64,000 nucleotides of DNA, from assembly GCF_024808665.1 (NCBI RefSeq), contig NZ_JANUBZ010000007.1, positions 124,001-188,000 of the forward strand, written 5' to 3'. The notes below the pieces were generated by a model that was not told the DNA's origin, made no database searches, and saw only the letters and a list, made by a program, of their open reading frames with translations. The stretch comes from Mucilaginibacter empetricola. Lineage in GTDB: Bacteria; Bacteroidota; Bacteroidia; Sphingobacteriales; Sphingobacteriaceae. Both the position numbers and the translations under genes were made by a program. This document shows, piece by piece, positions 1 through 7,779 of the stretch. The number at the start of each line of letters is the position of its first letter. The first letter of the stretch is position 1.

Positions 1-957
1 AAAAAGGAATTGATTACCCTTGATGAAGCTATTAAAATTTTCAAGGATTATCACGTTACCCACCAAAGTAGAAGTAAAACCGTTAGTACATATTTAAGCA
101 AATTGACGGCACTATCAAAGCATTACCCCGGTGCGCTTTTAAAGGACATTAATACCCGGATGTTGGAAACCTTCGTACAGAGTAAGGTTGACGATGGTAC
201 GTACGCCCATAATAGCGTTAAATCAGCTAAACGTATAATAGGTACGTTTTTCAACGTGATGGTAAAAAAGGGATATAGTACCGTCAATCCAAAAGAGGGC
301 TTTGATAAGAAAATTAAAAGCACTAAGGAGCTGGAAGAAAAGCACACACCTTATACTGATGCTGATGTTAAGAGAATTTTTGAATACTTAGATGCCAATG
401 ACAAGTACGCTGCTTTTTTTTGCCGGATGATTTATTATACCTGCGTACGCCCCGGTGAAATAAGGGGTTTGCAAGTTAAGGATGTGAACCTAAAAAATAA
501 TACGATAACTATACGTGCATCAGTCAAAAAAAATCCCGTTGATAACAAAAATCAAATTATAGAAATTGACAGGAACTTTATTAAGGAACTTGAAAAGTTA
601 AACCTTTCTCAATTTCCGCAAGAATACTATTTAACCGGGTCGACTATGGACATTGTTGGTAAAAAACAGGTAGGGATTAATACACCGTATCAGAAACTCA
701 TGACGGCTTTAAACAATATCGATAAACAAGATGTCATCGACAATCCCCATATTAAGACCAGTGAGCGCATAACCAACAAAGGATACGACTTATACAGCTT
801 TAAACACACCTCTAACATCAAAAAATACAATGCTGGCTGGACGTTATCTCAAATAATGAAAGCTAACCGTCATGGTAGCATTTCTATGACTGAAATATAC
901 CTTAAAAAGTTAGGCACCTTTACCGATACTAAACATTTAGAAGTGCCAGCTATTTGA
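1..957 (+). CDS. Tyrosine recombinase / phage-type integrase, 5'-truncated by window edge
   Basis: DNA strand-exchange enzyme, probably the integrase of the mobile region at the left end. The frame is open to base 1 (codons for KKE precede a TTG at 10), so the true start lies outside. Counting from that TTG: a SAM-like core-binding domain about 1-105 and a catalytic domain about 112-300, with Arg I in RPGEIRGL (R147), box II as YSFKHT (262-267), NRH (H288) and nucleophile Tyr in EIYLKK (Y297). Box II has Tyr and Lys where canonical enzymes have His and Arg; Bacteroidetes integrases are known to vary here. No excisionase is recognised nearby. Family assignment is firm; its role in this particular element is inferred from the HUH Rep and tRNA to the right. 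Confidence 0.88.
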   Translation, partial: KKELITLDEAIKIFKDYHVTHQSRSKTVSTYLSKLTALSKHYPGALLKDINTRMLETFVQSKVDDGTYAHNSVKSAKRIIGTFFNVMVKKGYSTVNPKEGFDKKIKSTKELEEKHTPYTDADVKRIFEYLDANDKYAAFFCRMIYYTCVRPGEIRGLQVKDVNLKNNTITIRASVKKNPVDNKNQIIEIDRNFIKELEKLNLSQFPQEYYLTGSTMDIVGKKQVGINTPYQKLMTALNNIDKQDVIDNPHIKTSERITNKGYDLYSFKHTSNIKKYNAGWTLSQIMKANRHGSISMTEIYLKKLGTFTDTKHLEVPAI

Positions 958-1005
958 ATAAAACAAAGAAAAAACTGTTCGCCCTTTCTCTTTTATTGAT
1001 TCAAC

Positions 1006-2427
1006 TCAGTATTTAGCTTTATTTGAATAACCAGCTATAAATAATCCATAAAAAAAGGCACCTAATAAAGCTTCCGACGATAATATAAGCTTAAAGCTAC
1101 CAGTTTGTACCGGTGTATAATCACCAAATCCTAATGTGGAAAAAAGGATTGATGATAAATAAAGCGAGTCAGTATAGTTGCCAGAAATGTTTTGAATATG
1201 AGAAAAATAAAAGATAAAGCTATAAAAAAACATAACTATTATCGCTAATAAAATGGTTCTATGCGGCTTTTCTCCGTACCCCCAAATCACATAAGAGACT
1301 AACCCACCTAATCCGATTTTAATTTTTTTTATATCGTCAACAACCAACGGCTTAAAATAATCAACCCCGTGCTTTCTTATCATTTTATAAGTGTACATGA
1401 GGTTTAAGCTTCCTAAGTTGTATTTCATTTCATATAGCCTTTCATTATAGTATGCTTCGGCGGCTTCACGTCTTTGTCCTATACTTTGGTATAAAACTCT
1501 AAATCTTTTAAAATTATCTATAACCGCCCCAAAAATGCCAACACGATTTGTATAGTAATGCTCATATTTTGGAATAGTATAAACTATATCGTTAACATCA
1601 ACCTTTTCGAAGCTAAAGGAACTAATTGAAGATTTTATAAAGTGAACATGAAAGAGTTTTGTATTTACGAAAGTGGCACCGAACATTTGGCAATGAATAA
1701 AATTCACACCTTGAATTTCTGTGTTTTTTATTGTTAGGTCGTCAAATTCACAAGCATAAAAATTAGTAAATATTAGCTTTGAACTGTCTATGGTTATATT
1801 AGCGCACGATGAATAAATTATATTTCTCTCATAGTGTGACCATTCCTCAAGTCCGATTTCCAAATAATCAAGATTTACGAAATCTAAATTTTTGCCGACC
1901 AAATCTTTATGCCCTGTAATTTTTGTACCACCTAATTTTAATACAGTAAAATCCGGCGCAATTGTACATTCGACAAGTGTGGGATGATTGCTTGGATATT
2001 TCATAACGTATCTGAAAGAATCCAAGTCGCCACCATTTCGTGAAGGTACAACGTTTCGCTTCCTTAATTTTCGCTTAACCCACAATAAATATGGTTTGAA
2101 ACGATAAGCTTTTTCACCCGGCTTAGATTCTAATTCAGTAAGCTTTTCTGATTGACTTTTTGTTTCAATTGGAATAAATAAATAAGATAATTTACCTGTT
2201 TCATCATCAGTACTTTCAAATAAAATGGTTTCGGATTTCCAATAAAAAAAACCACCCGGCTGATTTGTTTTTAAAATAAAATCAACGGTAAAGTTAAATT
2301 CACCTAACCAATCAGCAAAGTTCGGAAGTTTGACTTGAAAATGCTCGAAGAGTCTTTTCAAATCGTTTTCATTTCTCCATTTGTTGAAATCGTCGGCGTT
2401 AAGTTTCCAAAGGTCTGCGGGGGTCAT
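1006..2427 (-). CDS. Pentapeptide-repeat protein with C-terminal two-TM potassium-channel pore
   Basis: A 473-residue protein. The middle (about 190-275) holds degenerate pentapeptide-type repeats, for example TIKNTEIQGVNF followed by CQMFGATFVNTKLF, which should fold as a right-handed beta helix. The C-terminus has a hydrophobic helix (about 388-410), a pore loop with the K+ selectivity-filter-like sequence TLGFGDYTP (431-439) and an inner helix (about 446-466), as in the Ion_trans_2 family. The N-terminal 180 residues are soluble and unassigned. It likely forms a tetrameric cation channel in the inner membrane with a cytoplasmic sensory module; the ligand is unknown. It is probably cargo of the mobile region. 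Potassium selectivity is inferred from the filter only. Confidence 0.8.
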   Translation of the reverse strand: MTPADLWKLNADDFNKWRNENDLKRLFEHFQVKLPNFADWLGEFNFTVDFILKTNQPGGFFYWKSETILFESTDDETGKLSYLFIPIETKSQSEKLTELESKPGEKAYRFKPYLLWVKRKLRKRNVVPSRNGGDLDSFRYVMKYPSNHPTLVECTIAPDFTVLKLGGTKITGHKDLVGKNLDFVNLDYLEIGLEEWSHYERNIIYSSCANITIDSSKLIFTNFYACEFDDLTIKNTEIQGVNFIHCQMFGATFVNTKLFHVHFIKSSISSFSFEKVDVNDIVYTIPKYEHYYTNRVGIFGAVIDNFKRFRVLYQSIGQRREAAEAYYNERLYEMKYNLGSLNLMYTYKMIRKHGVDYFKPLVVDDIKKIKIGLGGLVSYVIWGYGEKPHRTILLAIIVMFFYSFIFYFSHIQNISGNYTDSLYLSSILFSTLGFGDYTPVQTGSFKLILSSEALLGAFFYGLFIAGYSNKAKY

Positions 2428-2500
2428 AAGTCTATCTTGATAGATGATTGTTAATAACGCCTAAATGCCATAAAGTAAATTCGTTTCATATTTTCATTTA

Positions 2501-2833
2501 TTATCTGCTGATTAATTTTGATAGAGCTGTTTCGGCAGATTTTTGTTTGTTCTTCAAAGCTTCAATCTCTTTTTTTATATTATTCAACTCATCGACTTTC
2601 GCTTTAAGGTCGCTACTGCTGTACCATTTTATTGCTGTTATATGGTCGCTGTTGTTTAAATTGATAGCAGCTTTAGCATCGCCCTGTAAAAGTTCCAGAC
2701 GATGTTTGCAATACTTGCTTACTTGTCCGGCAGCACACGTGCAGCTACCTGAAAGTTTGCCATCAATTAAATAAAATATTACTTCGTATGGTTCGATACT
2801 TGAACCTTGTATGTTAAAGGTTAGGGATTGCAT
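2501..2833 (-). CDS. Small SWIM zinc-finger-like protein
   Basis: About 110 residues if translation starts at the internal ATG at 2833; the open frame runs to an upstream ATG at 2881, but those extra 16 residues look unlike the rest. The sequence has CTCAAGQVSKYCKHRL, a CxC...CxH arrangement typical of SWIM zinc-binding domains, preceded by beta-strand-like segments (EVIFYLIDGKLSGS). The last 45 residues are a Lys/Glu-rich probable coiled coil (VDELNNIKKEIEALKNKQK). SWIM domains bind DNA or protein in larger ATPases and transposase-like proteins; here the domain stands nearly alone. The ATG is 73 bases upstream of the channel gene in transcription order, so the two may be co-transcribed. Function unknown. 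Confidence 0.65.
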   Translation of the reverse strand: MQSLTFNIQGSSIEPYEVIFYLIDGKLSGSCTCAAGQVSKYCKHRLELLQGDAKAAINLNNSDHITAIKWYSSSDLKAKVDELNNIKKEIEALKNKQKSAETALSKLISR

Positions 2834-3015
2834 AATTGCGAAAGTTAAGATTAAGATATTTTTTAGTGTAATCTTATACAATTAGTACGGTAAAACAAAT
2901 TTTCAGAAATTTTTTAAGTCTCATTTCTCGCACTAAGCCCCCTTTTTAATAAAAAAAGTGCATATCCCATCTGTTGGTCGGCATAAAGTGCGGCAAATTA
3001 TATCAATTCCTAAAT

Positions 3016-3052
3016 AAGTAATGATCCTGGCCTCCGGCCAGCATCATTACTT
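3016..3052. repeat. Strong 37-base hairpin in non-coding DNA
   Basis: A near-perfect inverted repeat: arms of 17 bases starting AAGTAATGAT, one mismatched pair, and a TCC loop. It sits in 280 bases without genes between the SWIM protein and the FISUMP lipoprotein. A second small palindrome (GTACCATTATGGTGC) follows at 3053-3067, then a short direct repeat (ACGGTACGGTAC). No T-tract immediately follows on either strand, so a simple terminator is not the best explanation; it could be a recombination or replication structure of the mobile element. Confidence 0.6.
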
Positions 3053-3112
3053 GTACCATTATGGTGCGCATACACCGGGGTAAAAGTACGGTACGGTACA
3101 GTTATATTGTTA

Positions 3113-4465
3113 TCAATTATCTTTGATGCAGCGTACAGCTTTACAAGACATTGGCAAAATATCACCCGAAGAAACTCTAACATTATCCCCGTTATATTCA
3201 GGCGCTATTGAGAATTCTGCATCAATTCCCCAAAAATATGCTATGTCACCAATTCCACCAAATGACGGCTCATTACCGACAAAATTATAAATTAGCTCAC
3301 CCGATGGTACGGCATTAAATCCTGATATATTGGTGTTTTTTACTCCATTCCAATATTGTTTGCTACTAAGAATAGATGCAACGTTGTCCTTACTATGGCT
3401 ATGAACATATATTGCTAAAATTCCACTATCGGCGGTGGAGATATAATTTTTTAATATTTGAAACTCCTCACGAGTGGGTATATGCCAGCCTTTGGGTGCT
3501 AACCCCCTTTTATCTGTTACGGCATACCAATTGTAAAGCTTGCCGTACTGATTACCTATACTGGTATTATTATTATAGTAGCAAAATAATGGTTTTTGAT
3601 TTGCTCCTAATTGTTTACAGGACTCTAACGTAGATGCTTCACTTATTGAGTCACCATTCTGAAAGTTACTTACATCCAAATTTTCCGCCATCCAAATTTG
3701 GTTCCCGATTTTAACGGATTTAAAAGTGCGTGGTTGCTCATTTTTGACGGCACTTATTTTAACAGGTTTAAAACAGCGTACTGATAATCCTAAACCCTGT
3801 ACCAATGGAGAAATTAAATAAAATCTTCTGTTATCAGGATAAAAATATGATAACTGAAATTCAGTAGCATCGCTTGACCAAAAGCAGCTTTGTTGTCCCA
3901 TATATTTACAACTATCATATTTACCATCCTCATTGTTAATTAGTATTCCGCCGTCTCTTTCACCTGCGGGTAGGGCATTAAATCCGACAGAGTTCAAGCC
4001 ATTTCCTTCTTGCCAGCCAGTTTTGCTTTTAAGGATTACCGCCGCACTATCGCTTCCTAAATAGTCAATTAAGTTTTGAAAATCTTGTTGATTAGGGATT
4101 TGCCATCCGTTGGGTGCTAAACCTCTACCGTCGATAACAGCCCAATGGTTGTAAAGCCTTCCGTACTTTTTTCCATTTTCAGGGTTGTTGTTATAATAGC
4201 ACCACGCAGCGGTTTTTGATTGAAAAGCGTTCTCCCATTCTTGATTTGTCTTGGCTTGCATAATCGTATCGCCGTTCCTGAACTGTGAAGTATTCAGGTT
4301 TTCAGACATCCATTCTTGGTTACCAATAACTACAGATTTGTAAGTAACGGTATCAATTTTCTTTGTTTCAGACTTGGCTTGTGAAGATACTTTACTCTGA
4401 GGTTGTGTACATGAAAATAACATCAATACTAAAGATAATACGATGCAAATTTTTGATTTCGACAT
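3113..4465 (-). CDS. Lipoprotein with two tandem FISUMP domains
   Basis: A 450-residue predicted lipoprotein: hydrophobic signal with lipobox LFSC (Cys19), then a Ser/Lys-rich linker. Two copies of the Fibrobacter succinogenes major paralogous (FISUMP) domain follow, about residues 40-235 and 245-448. Each opens with VxIGNQxWMxENLx, continues with a FxNGDxI segment, a YGRLYN/YGKLYN plus GLAPxGWxIP core, and ends with a VRCxK strand. The domain is common in Bacteroidetes and Fibrobacteres surface proteins and its biochemical role is not established. It diverges from the XRE regulator at 4556 with about 90 bases between starts, so that regulator could control it. Likely cargo of the mobile region. 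Confidence 0.85.
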   Translation of the reverse strand: MSKSKICIVLSLVLMLFSCTQPQSKVSSQAKSETKKIDTVTYKSVVIGNQEWMSENLNTSQFRNGDTIMQAKTNQEWENAFQSKTAAWCYYNNNPENGKKYGRLYNHWAVIDGRGLAPNGWQIPNQQDFQNLIDYLGSDSAAVILKSKTGWQEGNGLNSVGFNALPAGERDGGILINNEDGKYDSCKYMGQQSCFWSSDATEFQLSYFYPDNRRFYLISPLVQGLGLSVRCFKPVKISAVKNEQPRTFKSVKIGNQIWMAENLDVSNFQNGDSISEASTLESCKQLGANQKPLFCYYNNNTSIGNQYGKLYNWYAVTDKRGLAPKGWHIPTREEFQILKNYISTADSGILAIYVHSHSKDNVASILSSKQYWNGVKNTNISGFNAVPSGELIYNFVGNEPSFGGIGDIAYFWGIDAEFSIAPEYNGDNVRVSSGDILPMSCKAVRCIKDN

Positions 4466-4555
4466 TTCAATAAGGTTTTATTCATCAAATATCGAAAAAA
4501 TACTATGGCTTTAAAGCCTCAATTACTGTTTTTAGATTTTTTTAGAATTGCTCTG

Positions 4556-4807
4556 ATGGCAAAGGGTAGTACAGAAAAATACAAACCACGGTTTAAAGAC
4601 CCGGAAGCCATTGAGTTAATTGCCAAAAATGTAAGATTTTACCGCAATCAAAAAGGGATTAGCATGGAGGATGTTGCAGACCTTATAGGCATAGAATACA
4701 GTGTCATTTCCCGATTAGAGCTTCAAAAAAGCAATCCGTCCATAAGCGTTGTTTACGCTATTGCAAAGGTGTTAGAAATTGAGCCGTATTTGCTTTTTAT
4801 GAAATAA
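4556..4807 (+). CDS. XRE-family helix-turn-helix regulator
   Basis: An 83-residue Cro/C1-type protein from the ATG at 4556; a longer frame to 4505 exists but adds an unrelated hydrophobic stretch. The HTH spans about residues 20-75: IAKNVRFYRNQKGISMEDVADLIGIEYSVISRLE followed in the protein by NPSISVVYAIAKVLEI, a standard XRE core. There is no extra effector domain. It is divergent from the FISUMP lipoprotein and convergent with the small gene after rep. Single-domain XRE proteins of this size typically act as repressors of mobile-element or toxin genes; target unknown. Confidence 0.8.
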   Translation: MAKGSTEKYKPRFKDPEAIELIAKNVRFYRNQKGISMEDVADLIGIEYSVISRLELQKSNPSISVVYAIAKVLEIEPYLLFMK

Positions 4808-4809
4808 GA

Positions 4810-5028
4810 TTATAGCAATGTGTCAACAAAACACATGGTACAAGCAATACGCACCATCTCCGGGACAGGCTTTATAAATATTAATTGTATCCGGTCGTCA
4901 ACTTTGTTAAGTTTAACATAATCGTGTAGCTCCCCCGCCACGTATTTATTACTAAATTTTTGTTCCAATTCAGCCATTTTATCCATAAAAGCCGATGCTT
5001 TTTTACCCTGTATTATTAATTGTTCCAT
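4810..5028 (-). CDS. Small hypothetical protein downstream of rep
   Basis: 72 residues from the ATG at 5028, or 80 from an ATG at 5052; both overlap the 3' end of the rep gene (stop at 5003), which implies translational coupling. I chose 5028 because it has an A-rich upstream stretch (ATAAAAGAT). The sequence is mixed helical then beta (MDKMAELEQKFSNKY, then DDRIQLIFIKP) with no motif I recognise. Ends two bases from the XRE stop. Being tied to rep it may help replication or copy control, but that is inference from position. Confidence 0.5.
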   Translation of the reverse strand: MEQLIIQGKKASAFMDKMAELEQKFSNKYVAGELHDYVKLNKVDDRIQLIFIKPVPEMVRIACTMCFVDTLL

Positions 5029-5818
5029 ATCTTTTATTATAAATACGGACATCCGTTAAAAGTGCCGTACATACGGATTGGTATTGTTCCTTTACCATCA
5101 TCCAGAGCATATAAAAAAAACCGCCAAACAGGGACAGGGAAGCTACTTTGTGCTTCTTGGCAGTCTCTATACCTATGTCATTTCCAGCCTCGGCTACAGG
5201 GGCTAAAAACGGCTCAACGATTATATTTAACTCATTTTCGCAATGCTCAATTTCAGGGGTAAGGTATAAATCCCAAGCATCAATAAGGGATTGAATTTTA
5301 TGACTGCCGCTATCGGGGATTAGTTGTTTAGTGCAATAACTGATACGGGCTTCCTTTGAATCTTGGTCGTCAACATCTACCGTTTTTTGTGTACCATACT
5401 TCCATTCTAAAACAGCCTGTTTTAAGCCTTCCCGTAAAGCCGTATAAAGCAAAATGTGAACATGATAATTGTCGCCATTGTGTTCATAAACAACGAAATA
5501 GTTACCAATCAATGATTCGTTATTAAGGCTTTTAATAAAGCATTTTGTCCTATAAATTAACCAGCCCAAATGTACCGTATCCTTACACGTCAGCGTTACA
5601 AATTGATTAAAGTCTTTATTTCTTAGACCCTCATAAAAGCCACGGCGATATACTTTTCTTACTGGTAAAAAATATTCGTTAGCTTTTTTTAGTTGAGTAT
5701 TGATTTTTTTTAAATCTCTGCCCTTTCGTTGACTTTTACTATCGCTCGCTCTTTTACCGTTAATACGTTCAATATCCGTATTGAAAATACTCCTTATTAT
5801 TTTTGTCTTTATTTCCAT
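5003..5818 (-). CDS. HUH-endonuclease rolling-circle replication initiator (Rep)
   Basis: A 271-residue protein with the three motifs of rolling-circle Rep proteins in order: motif I FVTLTCKD (73-80), the metal-binding HUH motif HVHILLY (H119, H121) and motif III SYCTKQ with catalytic Tyr161 and Lys164 (YxxK). It should nick one strand at an origin, stay covalently bound to the 5' end and start rolling-circle replication; a single Tyr is typical of plasmid and filamentous-phage-like Reps. The N-terminal 60 residues are very basic. The C-terminus has a hydrophobic segment (LFGGFFYMLWMM, about 230-243), unusual for a soluble Rep. No helicase domain is present. It could belong to an integrated plasmid, an inovirus-like prophage or an integrative mobilizable element; no Zot-like or coat gene is visible in this window. 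Confidence 0.85.
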   Translation of the reverse strand: MEIKTKIIRSIFNTDIERINGKRASDSKSQRKGRDLKKINTQLKKANEYFLPVRKVYRRGFYEGLRNKDFNQFVTLTCKDTVHLGWLIYRTKCFIKSLNNESLIGNYFVVYEHNGDNYHVHILLYTALREGLKQAVLEWKYGTQKTVDVDDQDSKEARISYCTKQLIPDSGSHKIQSLIDAWDLYLTPEIEHCENELNIIVEPFLAPVAEAGNDIGIETAKKHKVASLSLFGGFFYMLWMMVKEQYQSVCTALLTDVRIYNKRYGTINNTG

Positions 5819-6187
5819 TTCTCAATCCCTCTTACGCTGACATTTAATAAGGCATAGCTGCGCTTAAAGCCTATTTTTTCTATATTCCCCGCAATGATTT
5901 TTCACACCCTTTGCAAAAATAGTTCGTAAATTTCCGGTGTCAAGTTCATAAATAGAATATTGTTTAAGTTGTCATGTAACTACTTGTTAATTAGTTAATT
6001 ATTTAAGCAAAAAATGAAAAAATTATCTTTCGGGCCCGGTTTGGTTTTTGGGGAGATTTTCTAATTTTGACTATTACTGGATACGCTGTACGGAATCATA
6101 CTTGAATAAATATTTTAGAAAGCAATTGATTTTTTTACGACACCGACAAACGGCAACGACCCGGTATTTTAGCAGTTAATAAAGTCA
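5819..6187. other. Non-coding region between rep and the next gene
   Basis: 369 bases without an ORF, AT-rich. It contains the rep promoter region and a short GC palindrome (CGGGCCCG near 6035) in otherwise AT-rich sequence, plus a weak stem (AGGC...GCCT near 5851-5873). The segment upstream of a rolling-circle rep gene is a common place for the double-strand origin, but I see no clear iteron array or nick-site motif. Confidence 0.35.
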
Positions 6188-6775
6188 ATGAAGGAAACAA
6201 TTTTAGAAAATATTAGGGGCATACAATTTGTTTTAAACGGTACAATCTATCCATTAAAACAAAAACTTGACCCGTTCGATAAGTTCAATTACTATTACGA
6301 TGTTTTGGAGTTTATAAATTGGGTGAAAGATAATCACCCCGGCGCTTATGATGAAAATAATTTAGCCATGTGTTTTGACCTGATAAATAACTTTGGGGAA
6401 GCCTACATTGACACATTTAATCCACATTTTAAGCCGATACGTTACGATGACGGTATATTAGGGATAGACCTGCCTATTGAAAACATGGTTACGCAGCTTT
6501 ATGAACACGTAATAAATTTAAAAGAAGAAACGTCCCCCGACCTGCAAAGAATATTTCAAGAACTTACTAAAGTACGGGAAGAAATAAAATCCACTCAAAT
6601 AAAACAGGAAAGTCAATTTGATACTAAAGAAGCTGCGAAAGAAATACTAAAAGAAGTACTTCAACCCGTTGTCCCAGTAAAAAAACGAACTAAAAAGCAG
6701 CAATTTGAAGAGGATGTGAAAAAAAGGAGTGCTGAAAGAAAGCTTAAATTGATAAAAAAACAAGCTAAACGCTGA
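6188..6775 (+). CDS. Hypothetical protein with basic C-terminal tail
   Basis: A 195-residue protein I do not recognise. Residues 1-120 look globular and acidic/aromatic (YYYDVLEFINWVKDNHPG, NFGEAYIDTFNPHF); 120-155 is helical with charged heptads (LTKVREEIKSTQIKQES); 160-195 is a Lys/Arg-rich tail (KKRTKKQQFEEDVKKR, then LKLIKKQAKR) that may bind nucleic acid. It is divergent from rep and is the last gene before the tRNA terminator, so it probably belongs to the mobile region. Possible roles include mobilization or replication accessory; there is no motif to support either. Confidence 0.6.
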   Translation: MKETILENIRGIQFVLNGTIYPLKQKLDPFDKFNYYYDVLEFINWVKDNHPGAYDENNLAMCFDLINNFGEAYIDTFNPHFKPIRYDDGILGIDLPIENMVTQLYEHVINLKEETSPDLQRIFQELTKVREEIKSTQIKQESQFDTKEAAKEILKEVLQPVVPVKKRTKKQQFEEDVKKRSAERKLKLIKKQAKR

Positions 6776-6850
6776 AAAATCGCAGTTTTAGAAGAAAATA
6801 CACGTGCTGAAATCGGGCTGGTAAACTGCTAAAATTACCCCAAAAATCAT

Positions 6851-6888
6851 AAAAAACCCCTCTAAAACGTCGATTTTAGAGGGGTTTT
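6851..6888. terminator. Bidirectional rho-independent terminator after tRNA-Ala
   Basis: Arms AAAACCCCTCTAAAA and TTTTAGAGGGGTTTT around a CGTCGA loop, A/T-flanked on both sides. It lies 8 bases past the 3' end of the minus-strand tRNA and also 75 bases after the stop of the plus-strand hypothetical gene, so it can serve both. Confidence 0.85.
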
Positions 6889-6895
6889 GAGTGGG

Positions 6896-6969
<74 letters not shown>

Positions 6970-7125
6970 TTGTTTATTTGTAATCCCCCTTTTGCGGATG
7001 GCAAAAGTAGCAAAAAGATATAGAATACCAAATTCAGTTTTTTAAATAAGGGTTTTTAATCAGGCTTGTGCTTTCGTATTTCATATTTATGGACTGCGCT
7101 TGCAAAAACCAAAACCCTTAAAATA

Positions 7126-7156
7126 AGTAAAGCCCCTGATGGGCAGGGGCCTTTAC
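7126..7156. terminator. GC-rich hairpin upstream of a five-codon reading frame
   Basis: AGTAAAGCCCCTG pairs with CAGGGGCCTTTACT (one bulge). It is followed by an A/T-rich line and at 7179-7196 by ATG AGA AGA CTT TTT TAA (MRRLF). No gene ends immediately upstream, so it could be a terminator of an unannotated RNA or part of a leader. Low confidence in function. Confidence 0.4.
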
Positions 7157-7196
7157 TAACCAATTATAAACCTAAATTATGAGAAGACTTTTTTAA

Positions 7197-7779
7197 TGTT
7201 TTAACGGTGTAAAGTTAACACTAAGTTTCAATACTGAGAAGGTTTTTTTGTAATATTTTTGTAAAAAACCATTCTACCCCCGTTTACTTCTCAAAAATAC
7301 AAACATTTTATTAAAAATATAACAATTTTTTCAAAAAAATTATATTACCTAATTAAAATGCCTTGACGGCATAAAAAATCAACATTTTATCGAATTATTT
7401 TTACTCATTTTTTATTTTCATTAAAAATTAAGTTAATAAATGAACAATAAATTGATAAATAAATTCAAATTGTAACCAAATTTTGAAGTCTATGTTAATT
7501 TATCGACTTATTTTTAAAAAAACACCTGCCAATATTGGTGCTTTTTGAAAAAATTAACTTCTTTTTAATAAAAACATGATAGTTAATTTATATTTCATTT
7601 TTTAAAACCAAACCATCATTGTTCCCAAAAACCGAAGATTAATAAAAACACAGCGAAAAATCATCCCGCATATGCGCCTATTATTACATTTTATAAAGAA
7701 TCAGCATAAAAAAATTGCTTAAATCAAACACGTTTGTAAAAATGCTTTAACAATTTTGCCAATAAACACGCACAATGTC
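7197..7779. other. Long AT-rich intergenic region before the MFS gene
   Basis: Very AT-rich, with A and T runs and no ORF of note on either strand. I see no clear TTG/TAnnTTTG promoter pair. It presumably holds the promoter of the MFS gene. Base composition differs visibly from the core genes to the right. Confidence 0.4.

Noticed and set aside
3376..3633. 85-codon plus-strand frame
   Set aside because: Complement of the FISUMP lipoprotein; shadow frame.
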